Shown here piece after piece: positions 14,632 through 23,358 of a DNA stretch of 25,845 bases. The notes under the pieces are model-generated. The model was not told the origin of the DNA. It saw nothing but the letters and a program-made list of their open reading frames with translations, and searched no databases. A program made the translations under genes and the position numbers. Within the stretch, counting starts at the first letter, position 1. Each line of letters opens with the position of its first letter. Source of the stretch: an uncultured Burkholderiales Genera incertae sedis bacterium (lineage in GTDB: Bacteria; Pseudomonadota; Gammaproteobacteria; Burkholderiales; Eutrophovitaceae); NCBI GenBank assembly GCA_905479505.1, contig CAJQMS010000060.1:1-25845 (forward strand). The letters are read 5' to 3'.

Positions 14632-15663
14632 GTGAAGTTAACTGAATATGCACATGGCGGCGGGTGTGGCTGTAAAATTTCACCCAGCGTTTTAAATTCA
14701 ATTTTAAAAGATTTACGCCCCATTGTAGACGAGAATCTACTGGTCGGTTTCGATCAGGCGGACGATGCTGCCGTTTATCAAATTGACGAGGACACTGCGA
14801 TAGTTGCAACAACTGATTTTTTTACTCCAATTGTTGATGACCCTTTTGTGTTCGGAAAAATTGCAGCAACGAATGCATTGTCGGATGTTTATGCAATGGG
14901 GGCGACTCCTTTATTCGCACTAAGTGTTCTGGGAATGCCTATAGACAAATTATCAACAGAGACAATATCTTCCGTTCTCAAAGGGGGGCGTGCTGTGTGT
15001 GCTGACGTAGGCATTCCGATAGCAGGCGGACACTCAATTGATACTCCAGAGCCGATTTATGGTCTTGTAGTAATTGGTAAAATTGATCCTCGTAAGATTA
15101 AAAGAAACACAGGAGCTCGCCCAGGCGATAGCGTTATTTTAAGTAAACCAATCGGAGTAGGTGTCCTCTCTGCAGCTCTAAAAAAAGGTCTTCTAACCGA
15201 TGCTGGTTATGAAGAAATGATCACTTTAACGACCCAATTGAATTCTGCAGGTGCCTCATTAGGCAAAATGCCAGACGTCCATGCCATGACGGACGTTACA
15301 GGGTTCGGGCTGCTTGGGCATTTAAAAGAGTTGGTTGTAGGTTCAAATGTTTCGGCTGAAATTAGTCTTTCTGCCATCCCTATTTCGCCAACAGCGGTGG
15401 AATTTTGTCGTGAGGGGGTGGTGACAGGCGCCTCTGCGAGAAATTGGGCAAGCTGTATCGGTCATGTGAACCACTTTGACGATATAGACGCTTTTTCACT
15501 TGATTTGTTAACCGACCCTCAGACCAGCGGCGGGCTGTTAATCACTTGTTCACCATCGATAGAATTGGAAGTATTGGGTATATTAAAAAACGACGGATTT
15601 GCGGACGCAAAGCGTATAGGCCATATCACCTCGAGCGGTAATCAGATTAAGGTCATTAAATAA
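14632..15663 (+). CDS. selD: Selenide, water dikinase (selenophosphate synthetase)
   Basis: Makes selenophosphate from selenide and ATP, the selenium donor for 2-selenouridine tRNA and, where present, selenocysteine synthesis. The N-terminal glycine-rich motif AHGGGCGCKIS carries catalytic C12 and K15 (equivalent to E. coli C17 and K20), so this is a Cys form without selenocysteine. Further family motifs are DDAAVYQ, ATTDFFTPIVDDPF, NALSDVYAMGATPLFAL, GGHSIDTPEPIYGL, TDVTGFGLLGHL and DPQTSGGLL. A TTG at 14620 would add four residues, but GTG 14632 has GGAG six bases upstream and gives the shorter, family-like start MKLTEYAHG. It diverges from mnmH, and no selA or selB lies in the window. Confidence 0.95.
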   Translation: MKLTEYAHGGGCGCKISPSVLNSILKDLRPIVDENLLVGFDQADDAAVYQIDEDTAIVATTDFFTPIVDDPFVFGKIAATNALSDVYAMGATPLFALSVLGMPIDKLSTETISSVLKGGRAVCADVGIPIAGGHSIDTPEPIYGLVVIGKIDPRKIKRNTGARPGDSVILSKPIGVGVLSAALKKGLLTDAGYEEMITLTTQLNSAGASLGKMPDVHAMTDVTGFGLLGHLKELVVGSNVSAEISLSAIPISPTAVEFCREGVVTGASARNWASCIGHVNHFDDIDAFSLDLLTDPQTSGGLLITCSPSIELEVLGILKNDGFADAKRIGHITSSGNQIKVIK

Positions 15664-15799
15664 AACACGATATAGGGTCTATGCGCTGAAAGTTATGATA
15701 AAATCGCGCGCCACGCCGAATTACGCATTGCTGTCTTCAAGGTTATGGTGTCACCAGCACAGATAGCGCCACTTAAATAATTTAGTCAAATAAAAATTT

Positions 15800-17620
15800 A
15801 TGAAAAGTATTCGAAACATAGCTATCGTTGCACACGTCGATCATGGCAAAACGACATTAGTTGATCAGTTACTAAAGCAGTCAGGAACGTTTGCGGCACA
15901 CAAGCAAGTTTCGGAACGCGTGATGGATTCAAATGACTTGGAGAAAGAACGTGGAATTACGATTCTTTCTAAGAATTGCGCGATCAGTTACAACGACACT
16001 CACATTAACATTGTGGATACTCCTGGCCATGCTGATTTCGGTGGTGAGGTTGAGCGAGTATTGTCGATGGTTGATTGCGTACTGCTGCTCGTTGATGCAG
16101 TCGACGGACCTATGCCTCAAACGCGGTTTGTAACCAAAAAAGCGTTATCGCTTGGGCTTAAGCCCATTGTGGTAGTCAATAAAATTGATCGGCCAGGGTC
16201 TCGGCCCGACTGGGTGATTAATCAGACTTTCGATTTATTCGACAAACTTGGCGCCAGTGAAGGTCAGCTAGACTTTCCTGTTGTGTTTGCCTCCGCGCTT
16301 GAGGGATGGGCAACACTAGACGCCGACTCAAAGACTGATAGCTTAGTTCCATTATTCGAAACGATTCTAAAACATGTGCCTGTTCGGGAGGTTGATCCTG
16401 ATGGACCACTGCAATTACAAGTTTGCTCACTAGATTATTCTAGTTTTGTGGGACGAATTGGTATTGGGCGTATCAATAGAGGGCGAATCCGGTCAGGGCA
16501 ACAAATATCAGTAGTGTCTGGTCCAGACGGTGATGCGGTTACCAAGAAAGTTAATCAAGTGTTGATATTTTCTGGTCTTGAGAAAGAAGTTGTCGATGAG
16601 GCTGAGGCGGGTAACATTGTCTTAATAAATGGGATCGAAGATGTCAGTATCGGTCAAACTATCTGTGCGTTGGGTACGCCAGATGCTTTGCCTTTGTTGA
16701 CTGTTGATGAGCCTACTCTGACCATGAATTTCGTCGTGAATACTTCACCGCTCGCAGGGAGAGAGGGAAAGTTTGTAACAAGTCGACAAATTAGAGAACG
16801 GCTCAATCGTGAATTACAATCCAATGTTGCCTTAAAAGTAGAGTTCACTTCAGACGCAGACACTTTTATCGTATCTGGCCGCGGAGAACTTCATTTGACA
16901 ATTCTGTTAGAGACTATGCGGCGTGAAGGTTATGAGCTTGCGGTAGGGCGCCCCCGTGTCGTTTTCAAAGAGATCGATGGAGGGCGCCATGAGCCGTATG
17001 AGATTCTCTCGGTTGATGTAGAAGAGATAAACCAAGGCGCAGTCATGGAAGAGCTTGGAGTTCGTCGAGGTGAGCTGCAGGATATGAGCCCCGACGGAAA
17101 AGGCAGAGTGCGACTCGAGTACCGCATTCCTGCGCGCGGTTTAATTGGGTTTCAGAGCGAATTCCTGACCCTTACAAGAGGTACTGGCGTTGCAAGTCAT
17201 ATTTTTGACTCTTACGACGTAGTCAAAGGGGATATTGAAGACCGAAGAAATGGGGTTTTAGTGAGTCAGGATAATGGGCCGGCGGTAGCCTATGCGCTTT
17301 GGAAGCTTCAAGAGCGAGGACGAATGTTTGTTGCCCCAGGTGAAGAGCTCTATGAGGGAATGATCGTAGGTATTCACTCTCGGGATAACGATTTAAGTGT
17401 TAATCCGATTAGGCAAAAGCAGTTAACTAATGTCCGATCCTCGGGTACCGATGAGGCGGTGAGACTGACACCCCCGATTGAGTTGACACTAGAGCGGGCG
17501 GTTGAGTTTATCGCTGAGGATGAGCTCGTTGAAATCACTCCTAAATCTATTCGACTTCGGAAGAAATACTTGAAAGAACACGAGCGCCGTAGAGATGCAC
17601 GCGGTGGTAAGGCCGCATAG
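15800..17620 (+). CDS. typA: Ribosome-associated GTPase TypA/BipA
   Basis: A translational GTPase related to EF-G, involved in ribosome assembly and stress or low-temperature growth. The 606 residues are full length. The G domain has G1 AHVDHGKT (11-18), the switch region ERGITILSKN, G3 DTPGH (73-77) and G4 NKID (127-130). Domain II and the EF-G-like domains follow, with typical segments SGRGELHLTILLETMRREG and GVLVSQDNGPAVAYALWKLQ, ending in the lysine/arginine-rich C-terminus. The ATG at 15800 matches the family start MKSIRNIAIVAHVDHG, but no Shine-Dalgarno is visible; the leader before it is A/T-rich (CAAATAAAAATTT). It is separated from selD by 136 bp, so it probably has its own promoter. 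Confidence 0.97.
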   Translation: MKSIRNIAIVAHVDHGKTTLVDQLLKQSGTFAAHKQVSERVMDSNDLEKERGITILSKNCAISYNDTHINIVDTPGHADFGGEVERVLSMVDCVLLLVDAVDGPMPQTRFVTKKALSLGLKPIVVVNKIDRPGSRPDWVINQTFDLFDKLGASEGQLDFPVVFASALEGWATLDADSKTDSLVPLFETILKHVPVREVDPDGPLQLQVCSLDYSSFVGRIGIGRINRGRIRSGQQISVVSGPDGDAVTKKVNQVLIFSGLEKEVVDEAEAGNIVLINGIEDVSIGQTICALGTPDALPLLTVDEPTLTMNFVVNTSPLAGREGKFVTSRQIRERLNRELQSNVALKVEFTSDADTFIVSGRGELHLTILLETMRREGYELAVGRPRVVFKEIDGGRHEPYEILSVDVEEINQGAVMEELGVRRGELQDMSPDGKGRVRLEYRIPARGLIGFQSEFLTLTRGTGVASHIFDSYDVVKGDIEDRRNGVLVSQDNGPAVAYALWKLQERGRMFVAPGEELYEGMIVGIHSRDNDLSVNPIRQKQLTNVRSSGTDEAVRLTPPIELTLERAVEFIAEDELVEITPKSIRLRKKYLKEHERRRDARGGKAA

Positions 17621-17688
17621 ACTCACGGCTTTGGACGTAATCCATGCGGTAATGTTTGGGTGGCTGCGTAATCGGCTATACTGCATCG

Positions 17689-19119
17689 ATGAATTCTGTA
17701 CTTGATAGCTCTCAGGGGATCATTTTGAGCACGCTCGTTATTATATTGATAACGGTGATCATTCTGGTCGTCGTTATGCGTCTTCCGCGCAAGATCAAGA
17801 ACATTCTAGAAAACCTCTCAATTGCCCAATCCAGAGAAAATAGTGAAATTCTTAATGCGCTTGCTGATCGCCTACTAAGAAATCAATCTACGCTTAATGA
17901 AAATTTAAGATCATTTCTATCTAACGAATTAAATCAACTGAGAAGTAATTCGGGGGCTTTTCAAGTTAAGTTAATTGAAGAACAGTCGGTCGCAAAAGAG
18001 AAAACGTTATCAACTATTGGTGAAATGCGGAATGAGGTCCAAGCTAAGCTCGATCTTATTCGATCGGATGTTATTGCTCGGATACTAGAAAAATTATCGG
18101 AACAGAGTCGAGCGGAAAGGGAAATCGTTCAGTCGACAATGAAAGCAGCGACAACGCAACTTCATGATTCAATGAAGCAGCTTGGGAAAGTTACAGATGA
18201 TCGCTTAGAACAGATCTCAGGAAAAGTAAACGAACGCCTTGAGGAAGGCTTCAAGAAGACAAACCAGACTTTTGTGAGTGTAATGGAGCGTTTAGCGACT
18301 ATCGATGAAGCTCAAAAGAAAATAGACGGACTCACCACTAATGTTATTGGGCTCCAGGAACTGCTAGGGGATAAACGGTCCCGAGGTGCTTTTGGTGAAG
18401 TTCAACTCGAAAATTTAATCCGAAATATGCTTCCACCTTCAGCTTACGATTTTCAATTTACATATAAAAATGGTAATCGGGTTGACTGTGTTTTAAGACT
18501 TCCAGAGCCCACAGGAAATGTTTCGGTTGATTCTAAATTCCCATTAGAGAATTATCATCGCATGTTCACAGAAGGGAGGCTCGATAGTGATAAAAATATC
18601 GCTCAAAAGGCCTTTCGAGGAGATGTTAAAAAGCACGTCGATGCCATATCGGACAAATATATCATTGAGGGTGAAACTAGTGATGGTGCCGTGATGTTTA
18701 TTCCGGCAGAGGCAGTATTTGCTGAGATTCACGCTTATCACAGCGAAGTTGTGGAATATGCTATGCGCAAGAAAGTATGGATAGTATCTCCAACGACTTT
18801 AATGGCAGTTCTGAATACCGCTAGGGCAGTGATGAAGGATATTGCTACAAGGGAGCAAATTCACATCATCAAAGATGAGTTGAGGCGACTGAGCTCAGAT
18901 TTCAATCGTTTTGATGATCGTATGAGAAAACTCGCAGATCATATTCGGTTGGCAAATAAGGATGTGGAAGAAGTACGAGTCAGTAGTGACAAGATTACTA
19001 AACGATTTAATCGAATCGAGAAGGTTGAGTTGACTGATATAAACAAACAGTCATCGGAACACAGAGTTCCGACGGATGGAGATCAAATTTTATCGACATC
19101 ATCGAATCCGAGTGATTAG
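17689..19119 (+). CDS. rmuC: DNA recombination protein RmuC homologue
   Basis: A predicted membrane-anchored nuclease-like protein; in E. coli loss of RmuC raises inversion at short repeats. The N-terminus has one hydrophobic helix (residues about 10-31, GIILSTLVIILITVIILVVV). A long coiled-coil region with many Glu, Lys and Gln follows to about residue 225. The RmuC domain begins with RGAFGEVQLENLI and includes the PD-(D/E)XK-like elements RVDCVLRLP and SVDSKFPLE (about 231-285). The tail is polar. A TTG at 17656 would add 11 residues; ATG 17689 is preferred because it gives a short lead to the membrane helix, though neither start has a good Shine-Dalgarno. It lies 68 bp after typA and may be read from it. 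Confidence 0.93.
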   Translation: MNSVLDSSQGIILSTLVIILITVIILVVVMRLPRKIKNILENLSIAQSRENSEILNALADRLLRNQSTLNENLRSFLSNELNQLRSNSGAFQVKLIEEQSVAKEKTLSTIGEMRNEVQAKLDLIRSDVIARILEKLSEQSRAEREIVQSTMKAATTQLHDSMKQLGKVTDDRLEQISGKVNERLEEGFKKTNQTFVSVMERLATIDEAQKKIDGLTTNVIGLQELLGDKRSRGAFGEVQLENLIRNMLPPSAYDFQFTYKNGNRVDCVLRLPEPTGNVSVDSKFPLENYHRMFTEGRLDSDKNIAQKAFRGDVKKHVDAISDKYIIEGETSDGAVMFIPAEAVFAEIHAYHSEVVEYAMRKKVWIVSPTTLMAVLNTARAVMKDIATREQIHIIKDELRRLSSDFNRFDDRMRKLADHIRLANKDVEEVRVSSDKITKRFNRIEKVELTDINKQSSEHRVPTDGDQILSTSSNPSD

Positions 19120-19128
19120 TATGACAAT

Positions 19129-19497
19129 TCAGTCGAACGAGTCGCTTCTCAAGCGTTTAAGTAGGTAGACAATTGTCCATCCTAAAAAAGGTACGACTAT
19201 TCCTGACAGAATAAAAAATTGAATCTTTTCTTGAGTTGCGGGTTCACCCAACAAAGTCAAAACACCAATCAAACACCAAAGACTCATCCCCACTGCTTGA
19301 AATAAAGCATATGTGATGGTCAGAACATAGGCCCACCGCTGACGCATGAAAATACCTACTGCAAAGATGGTATGCAAGCCAGCTACGATTAAATATAAGA
19401 TTAATTTACCCCCTGTTAAACCGATGGCTAGAACCAGAAGGCATAATGTCGCTAAAGTATTGGCAGTTGTGAGTAATCTTATTCCAAAGGGACGCAT
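19129..19497 (-). CDS. Small four-helix membrane protein of unknown function
   Basis: I do not recognise a named family. The product, about 122 residues from ATG 19497, has roughly four hydrophobic segments: TLATLCLLVLAIGL, LILYLIVAGLHTIFAVGIF, VLTITYALFQAVGMSLWCLIGVLTL and FFILSGIVVPFLGWTIVYLL. It ends in a short basic-acidic tail. Such even spacing of hydrophobic segments with charged turns (MRQRWAY, KRLRSD) supports a real integral membrane protein. A TTG at 19518 would add seven residues. It converges on rmuC with only nine bases between the stops. Upstream it faces the start of the helicase gene 150 bp away. No function can be inferred. Confidence 0.65.
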   Translation of the reverse strand: MRPFGIRLLTTANTLATLCLLVLAIGLTGGKLILYLIVAGLHTIFAVGIFMRQRWAYVLTITYALFQAVGMSLWCLIGVLTLLGEPATQEKIQFFILSGIVVPFLGWTIVYLLKRLRSDSFD

Positions 19498-19647
19498 AAA
19501 TTCAGTGGCGATTGACAAAAGATTGTTAGGCGCCTGTTCGTTAAAAAAGTTTTATTTTTGTGAGCCGTAAGTGTTGTGTTTGGCTCTATTTTTTAGCCGT
19601 TCCCAATTGTAAACTCTTTGGGCAATTTAGATTGAAAGTAGGTTCGT

Positions 19648-21582
19648 TTGAGTATCGAAGAAGAAATTGATAGGGCATTTAGTGCTGAGGGTTTACTTTC
19701 TGAGGTGGTAAGCGGTTATAAACCCCGCGTGGAACAAACTGAGATGGCTATTGCTATCGGTCGTGCAATAGGAGAAAGATCGCCGATTATTTGTGAGGCG
19801 GGAACAGGTACTGGAAAAACATTTGCCTATCTTATTCCGGCTTTTTATTACGGTCGAAAAATTATCGTTGCAACCGGTACTAAGACGCTTCAAGACCAGC
19901 TTTTTGATCAAGATATTCAGGTTGTGCGTGATGCACTTAAGCTTCCGATAACTGTAGCGAAACTAAAGGGGCGAGCGAATTATCTTTGTCACCATCAAAT
20001 AGAGAAAACAAAGTCGGAGCGTTCTTTCTCAAGTCTTAGAGAAGTCGAGTTATTCAACATGTTCGAACGAATGCTTGACACCTCTGAGTCTGGGGATATT
20101 TCTGAAGTGAGTATTCCCGAGGAGAGCCCGAGAGTGCAGTCTGCTGTTGTCTCTACGCGAGATAACTGTCTCGGATCAGATTGTCCTCATATCGGCAAGT
20201 GTTTCGTGCTGAAGGCCCGAAAGCGAGCACTAGCCGCCGAAGTTGTTGTCGTTAATCATCATTTATTTTTTGCCGATTTAGCGTTAAAGCAAGACGGTTT
20301 TGGTGAGCTTCTTCCTGAATGTGATGTGGTTATATTCGATGAGGCGCATCAAGTACCAGATGTGGCTACACAGTTCTTTGGTTCAAATTTAAGCACCAGT
20401 CAACTGAGTGAACTCCTAAGAGATTTACGGTATGGATATGTCATTCTCGCTAAGACGAATGACGCAGTTGATGATTTGATAGATCGATTTGAGAAAATGA
20501 TTCGAGAGTTGAGAATAGCGTTTGAAGGTTACAAAGGACGCTACGATCTAAAGGAGCAGCACCGGTTTAACAAGGCTATTGAAGCAGCAAGGACTCTAGG
20601 TTGTGTCGGTGATGAGCTCTCGCAGGCGATTCATGCTATCGAGTCTAATAATTTAGAGCTGCAAAGGTGTCGTGAGAGATTATTAGAGGTCATATCGTTT
20701 TCAAAAACTTGGAGCGAAAATGAGGATTCGAGTGTTATCAGGTGGTTCGAGTCTAGCGTCCAAACAGTTCGACTGCACCTCACGCCCATAAATGTGTCCG
20801 ATGCGTTCAAGACTATTCTTTCATCCGAGAAGCGAAGTTGGATCTTTACGTCAGCGACATTATCAGTATCAGGAGATGTGTCTTATTTTGCTAATCAACT
20901 GGGCCTCGAAAAAGCTGAGTTTTTAAGTTGGGATAGTCCTTTTGATTACCCTAATAACAGCATGTTGTATGTCCCTAAGGATATGCCTCAGCCGTCTGAC
21001 ACTGACTACATAGACCGAGTAGTAAGCGAGAGCTTAGGTGCGATTATCGCCGCTAATGGGCGGTGCATGATGTTGTTCACAAGCTTAGCTGCGATGCGAT
21101 TAGCTCGCGAAAAATTAGCAAATACGTTCGCTGAGCGTGATATCCAAATCCCACTTCTTTTACAAGGCGACGGTTCGAAATTTGAGCTTCTTAATCGATT
21201 TAAAAAGCTAAAGAACGCTGTTTTATTGGGAAGCCATTCTTTTTGGGAGGGTGTTGACGTAAGAGGTGAAGGTTTGGTCCTGGTGATTATTGATAAATTG
21301 CCGTTCTCGGTTCCAGACGATCCGGTAACAGCTGGAAGAATAGAGTACTTGCGAAGCCAAGGAGGTAACCCATTTATGGACTTTCAGGTGCCGGAGGCTG
21401 TTATTTCACTTAAGCAAGGCGCAGGACGCTTAATCAGAGATGAGACTGATACGGGGGTATTAATTATTTGTGACCCAAGGTTGTTGTCAAAACCCTACGG
21501 CAAGAGGATTTGGAGAAGCTTACCTTCAATGAAAAGAACTCAAGACATAAACGACGTTTTATCGTTTTTAAAGTCAGCCTGA
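19648..21582 (+). CDS. DinG/YoaA-type ATP-dependent DNA helicase
   Basis: A superfamily 2 helicase of the XPD/DinG group, which unwinds DNA 5' to 3' and acts in repair or R-loop removal. The 644 residues show Walker A AGTGTGKT (51-58), then four cysteines (C114, C174, C179, C185) positioned to hold a 4Fe-4S cluster, and DEAH at 231-234. The C-terminal helicase motifs include SATLS, LLGSHSFWEGVDVRGEGL and LKQGAGRLIRDETDTG. The size and the compact Fe-S domain fit YoaA more than DinG, but I leave the symbol open. The start is TTG 19648. No ATG or GTG lies between it and the helicase domain, and AGTAGG sits just upstream. It converges on the DUF1232 gene with four bases between stops. Confidence 0.93.
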   Translation: MSIEEEIDRAFSAEGLLSEVVSGYKPRVEQTEMAIAIGRAIGERSPIICEAGTGTGKTFAYLIPAFYYGRKIIVATGTKTLQDQLFDQDIQVVRDALKLPITVAKLKGRANYLCHHQIEKTKSERSFSSLREVELFNMFERMLDTSESGDISEVSIPEESPRVQSAVVSTRDNCLGSDCPHIGKCFVLKARKRALAAEVVVVNHHLFFADLALKQDGFGELLPECDVVIFDEAHQVPDVATQFFGSNLSTSQLSELLRDLRYGYVILAKTNDAVDDLIDRFEKMIRELRIAFEGYKGRYDLKEQHRFNKAIEAARTLGCVGDELSQAIHAIESNNLELQRCRERLLEVISFSKTWSENEDSSVIRWFESSVQTVRLHLTPINVSDAFKTILSSEKRSWIFTSATLSVSGDVSYFANQLGLEKAEFLSWDSPFDYPNNSMLYVPKDMPQPSDTDYIDRVVSESLGAIIAANGRCMMLFTSLAAMRLAREKLANTFAERDIQIPLLLQGDGSKFELLNRFKKLKNAVLLGSHSFWEGVDVRGEGLVLVIIDKLPFSVPDDPVTAGRIEYLRSQGGNPFMDFQVPEAVISLKQGAGRLIRDETDTGVLIICDPRLLSKPYGKRIWRSLPSMKRTQDINDVLSFLKSA

Positions 21583-21586
21583 CAAA

Positions 21587-21964
21587 TCACCTCCAAATAG
21601 CGAATACGATAATCCCGATTAATATCCAGCTCATTATTACAATGATTAAGGCTTGTTTATATACCGGTTTTGCGTTGGCTTTTAGTTGTCTGATTGCGAT
21701 AGTTGTGTATGTCTTGATTACACTTTGAGGTGTTATAAGGTTAACAATCATGATGAGCCCGGGAATTATCAATAGCTCGTCTAGAATGCCTAAAATAGGT
21801 ATGAAGTCCGGTATCAGATCAACTGGCGAGAGGACGTAAGCCGCCATAACTGTGGTAATGACCATGGCAACCAATGATAACTTTCTAGCGCTTAGTGCTA
21901 GCCATAAAGCAAAAGCTCGCGTGAAGGTTTTTTTTATAAATTTTTCAAGCGATTTTTGAGACAA
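21587..21964 (-). CDS. DUF1232 (YkvA-like) membrane protein
   Basis: A 125-residue protein with the DUF1232 signature YVLSPVDLIPDFIPILGILDELLII, in which a YxxSPxDLIPDFIPxxGxxDD-like pattern lies between hydrophobic helices. A further hydrophobic segment is at the C-terminus (ALIIVIMSWILIGIIVFAIW), and the N-terminus is basic (KSLEKFIKKTFTRAF). The biochemical role of this family is not established. The start appears to be TTG 21964, with GAGA just before it. It begins eight bases after the rimO stop on the same strand, so it is probably translated from the rimO transcript. Confidence 0.8.
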   Translation of the reverse strand: MSQKSLEKFIKKTFTRAFALWLALSARKLSLVAMVITTVMAAYVLSPVDLIPDFIPILGILDELLIIPGLIMIVNLITPQSVIKTYTTIAIRQLKANAKPVYKQALIIVIMSWILIGIIVFAIWR

Positions 21965-21972
21965 TTTCTCAG

Positions 21973-23295
21973 CTAAGCGTTCGCAAACAAGTCGTAGTCG
22001 TCAGAGTCAGTGATAATAGTTTTTACGACATCCCCAGGCTGCAGACGAGGCGTATTTTTTATAATGACTGTTCCATCAATTTCAGGAGCGTTGTGTTGGG
22101 TCCTGCCAATCGCTACGTGATCTGGTTGGATCTCGTCAATGATCACAGTCTGCGTCGTTCCAATTTGTTTTTTTAGACGATTGGCACTGATTCTATTTTG
22201 GTGTTCCATTAATCGTTCCTCACGATCTTTTTTTACCTCTTCAGGCACTGGTGCTTGCCCGAGATCATTAGCAGTCGCGCCATCAACAGCTGAATACTTG
22301 AAACAGCCGACTCTATCTAGATCAGCCTCTGTGAGAAACTCCAATAATTCTTGAAACTCTCGTTCAGTCTCCCCAGGAAAACCCACGATGAATGTACTTC
22401 TGATAGCTAGATCAGGACAAATTGATCGCCAATTTTGTATACGACTCAGGACATTTTCTGCGTTAGCGGGTCTCTTCATTAGCTTGAGAATGCGGTGTGA
22501 TGCATGTTGGAAGGGGATGTCTAGGTAAGGAAGAATTATGTTTTCGTTCATCAGGGGAATAAGATCATCCACGTGTGGGTAGGGGTAAACGTAATGAAGT
22601 CGCACCCAAGCACCTAACTTTCCTAATTCTTTTGACAATTCCAATAAGCGTGTTCTAACCGGCTTTCCGTTCCAGAAGTCGGTGCGGAATTTTTTGTCAA
22701 CGCCATAGGCGCTTGTATCTTGTGATATGACCAATAATTCACGGACGCCTGAATCCACTAAAGACTTCGCCTCATCGAGAATATCCCCAACTGGTCGACT
22801 GACTAGTTTGCCGCGCATGGATGGGATGATACAAAAGGTGCATTTATGGTTGCACCCCTCGGATATCTTCAAGTAGGCGTAGTGCTTGGGAGTCAGCCTT
22901 ACATCATGTCTCGGTGTAAGATCAAAAATTGGATTTTTAGAAATCGGGAAATGGGTTCGGATCGCTGACATGACCTCTTGAGTCTGCTGCGGTCCGGTGA
23001 CTGCTATCACAGCAGGAAATTTTTCTTTAATGAGGTCTGATTTGGCACCTAGACATCCAGTAACAATGACTTTTCCGTTTTCTTTAATAGCTTCGTCAAT
23101 GGCATCTAGGGATTCCTCAACTGCGGCGTCAATAAACCCACAGGTATTAACGACAACTACATCCACGTCGCGATAGCTTGAACTTATTTGATATCCGTCT
23201 GCCCGAAGCGATGAGAGAATAAGCTCTGAGTCTACTGTTGCCTTAGGGCAACCCAGGGAGACGAATCCGACGGATCTAGTGGTCTGTATTTGCAA
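21973..23295 (-). CDS. rimO: Ribosomal protein S12 methylthiotransferase
   Basis: A radical-SAM enzyme with two 4Fe-4S clusters that adds a methylthio group to the conserved Asp (D89 in E. coli) of ribosomal protein S12. The 440 residues contain the N-terminal cluster cysteines C16 (SLGCPKATVDSE), C52 (NTCGFI) and C81 (TGCLGAK). The radical-SAM CxxxCxxC is in SEGCNHKCTFCIIPS (C148, C152, C155), and a C-terminal TRAM domain follows. SLGCPKATVDSE and the long gap before the TRAM fit RimO, not the tRNA enzyme MiaB. The start must be TTG 23295, because a stop codon lies three codons upstream and no ATG or GTG precedes the first motif; no Shine-Dalgarno is visible. It is followed by the DUF1232 gene and preceded by phaR. 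Confidence 0.95.
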   Translation of the reverse strand: MQIQTTRSVGFVSLGCPKATVDSELILSSLRADGYQISSSYRDVDVVVVNTCGFIDAAVEESLDAIDEAIKENGKVIVTGCLGAKSDLIKEKFPAVIAVTGPQQTQEVMSAIRTHFPISKNPIFDLTPRHDVRLTPKHYAYLKISEGCNHKCTFCIIPSMRGKLVSRPVGDILDEAKSLVDSGVRELLVISQDTSAYGVDKKFRTDFWNGKPVRTRLLELSKELGKLGAWVRLHYVYPYPHVDDLIPLMNENIILPYLDIPFQHASHRILKLMKRPANAENVLSRIQNWRSICPDLAIRSTFIVGFPGETEREFQELLEFLTEADLDRVGCFKYSAVDGATANDLGQAPVPEEVKKDREERLMEHQNRISANRLKKQIGTTQTVIIDEIQPDHVAIGRTQHNAPEIDGTVIIKNTPRLQPGDVVKTIITDSDDYDLFANA

Positions 23296-23358
23296 GATGA
23301 GCTACTTTATTGAATGATCAAAGAATGAGAGAAAGGAAAGTTTGACTAGCCGCTCCGA

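Noticed and set aside
14556..14723. N-terminal extension of mnmH by 56 codons
   Set aside because: The extension overlaps the selD start on the other strand and reads the SelD region in reverse; the family starts near ATG 14555.
15694..15704. TATGAT/TAAAAT as a -10 for typA
   Set aside because: No -35 of any quality at 16-18 bp; typA probably has a promoter in this gap but I cannot place it.
17613..17649. CCGCAT ... ATGCGG inverted repeat after typA
   Set aside because: Six-base arms separated by 25 bases, with the left arm inside the typA coding end and no T-run; too weak for a terminator.
20740..20765. GGTTCGAGTCTAGC, tRNA T-loop-like
   Set aside because: It is inside the DinG-like helicase gene, with no matching cloverleaf upstream.
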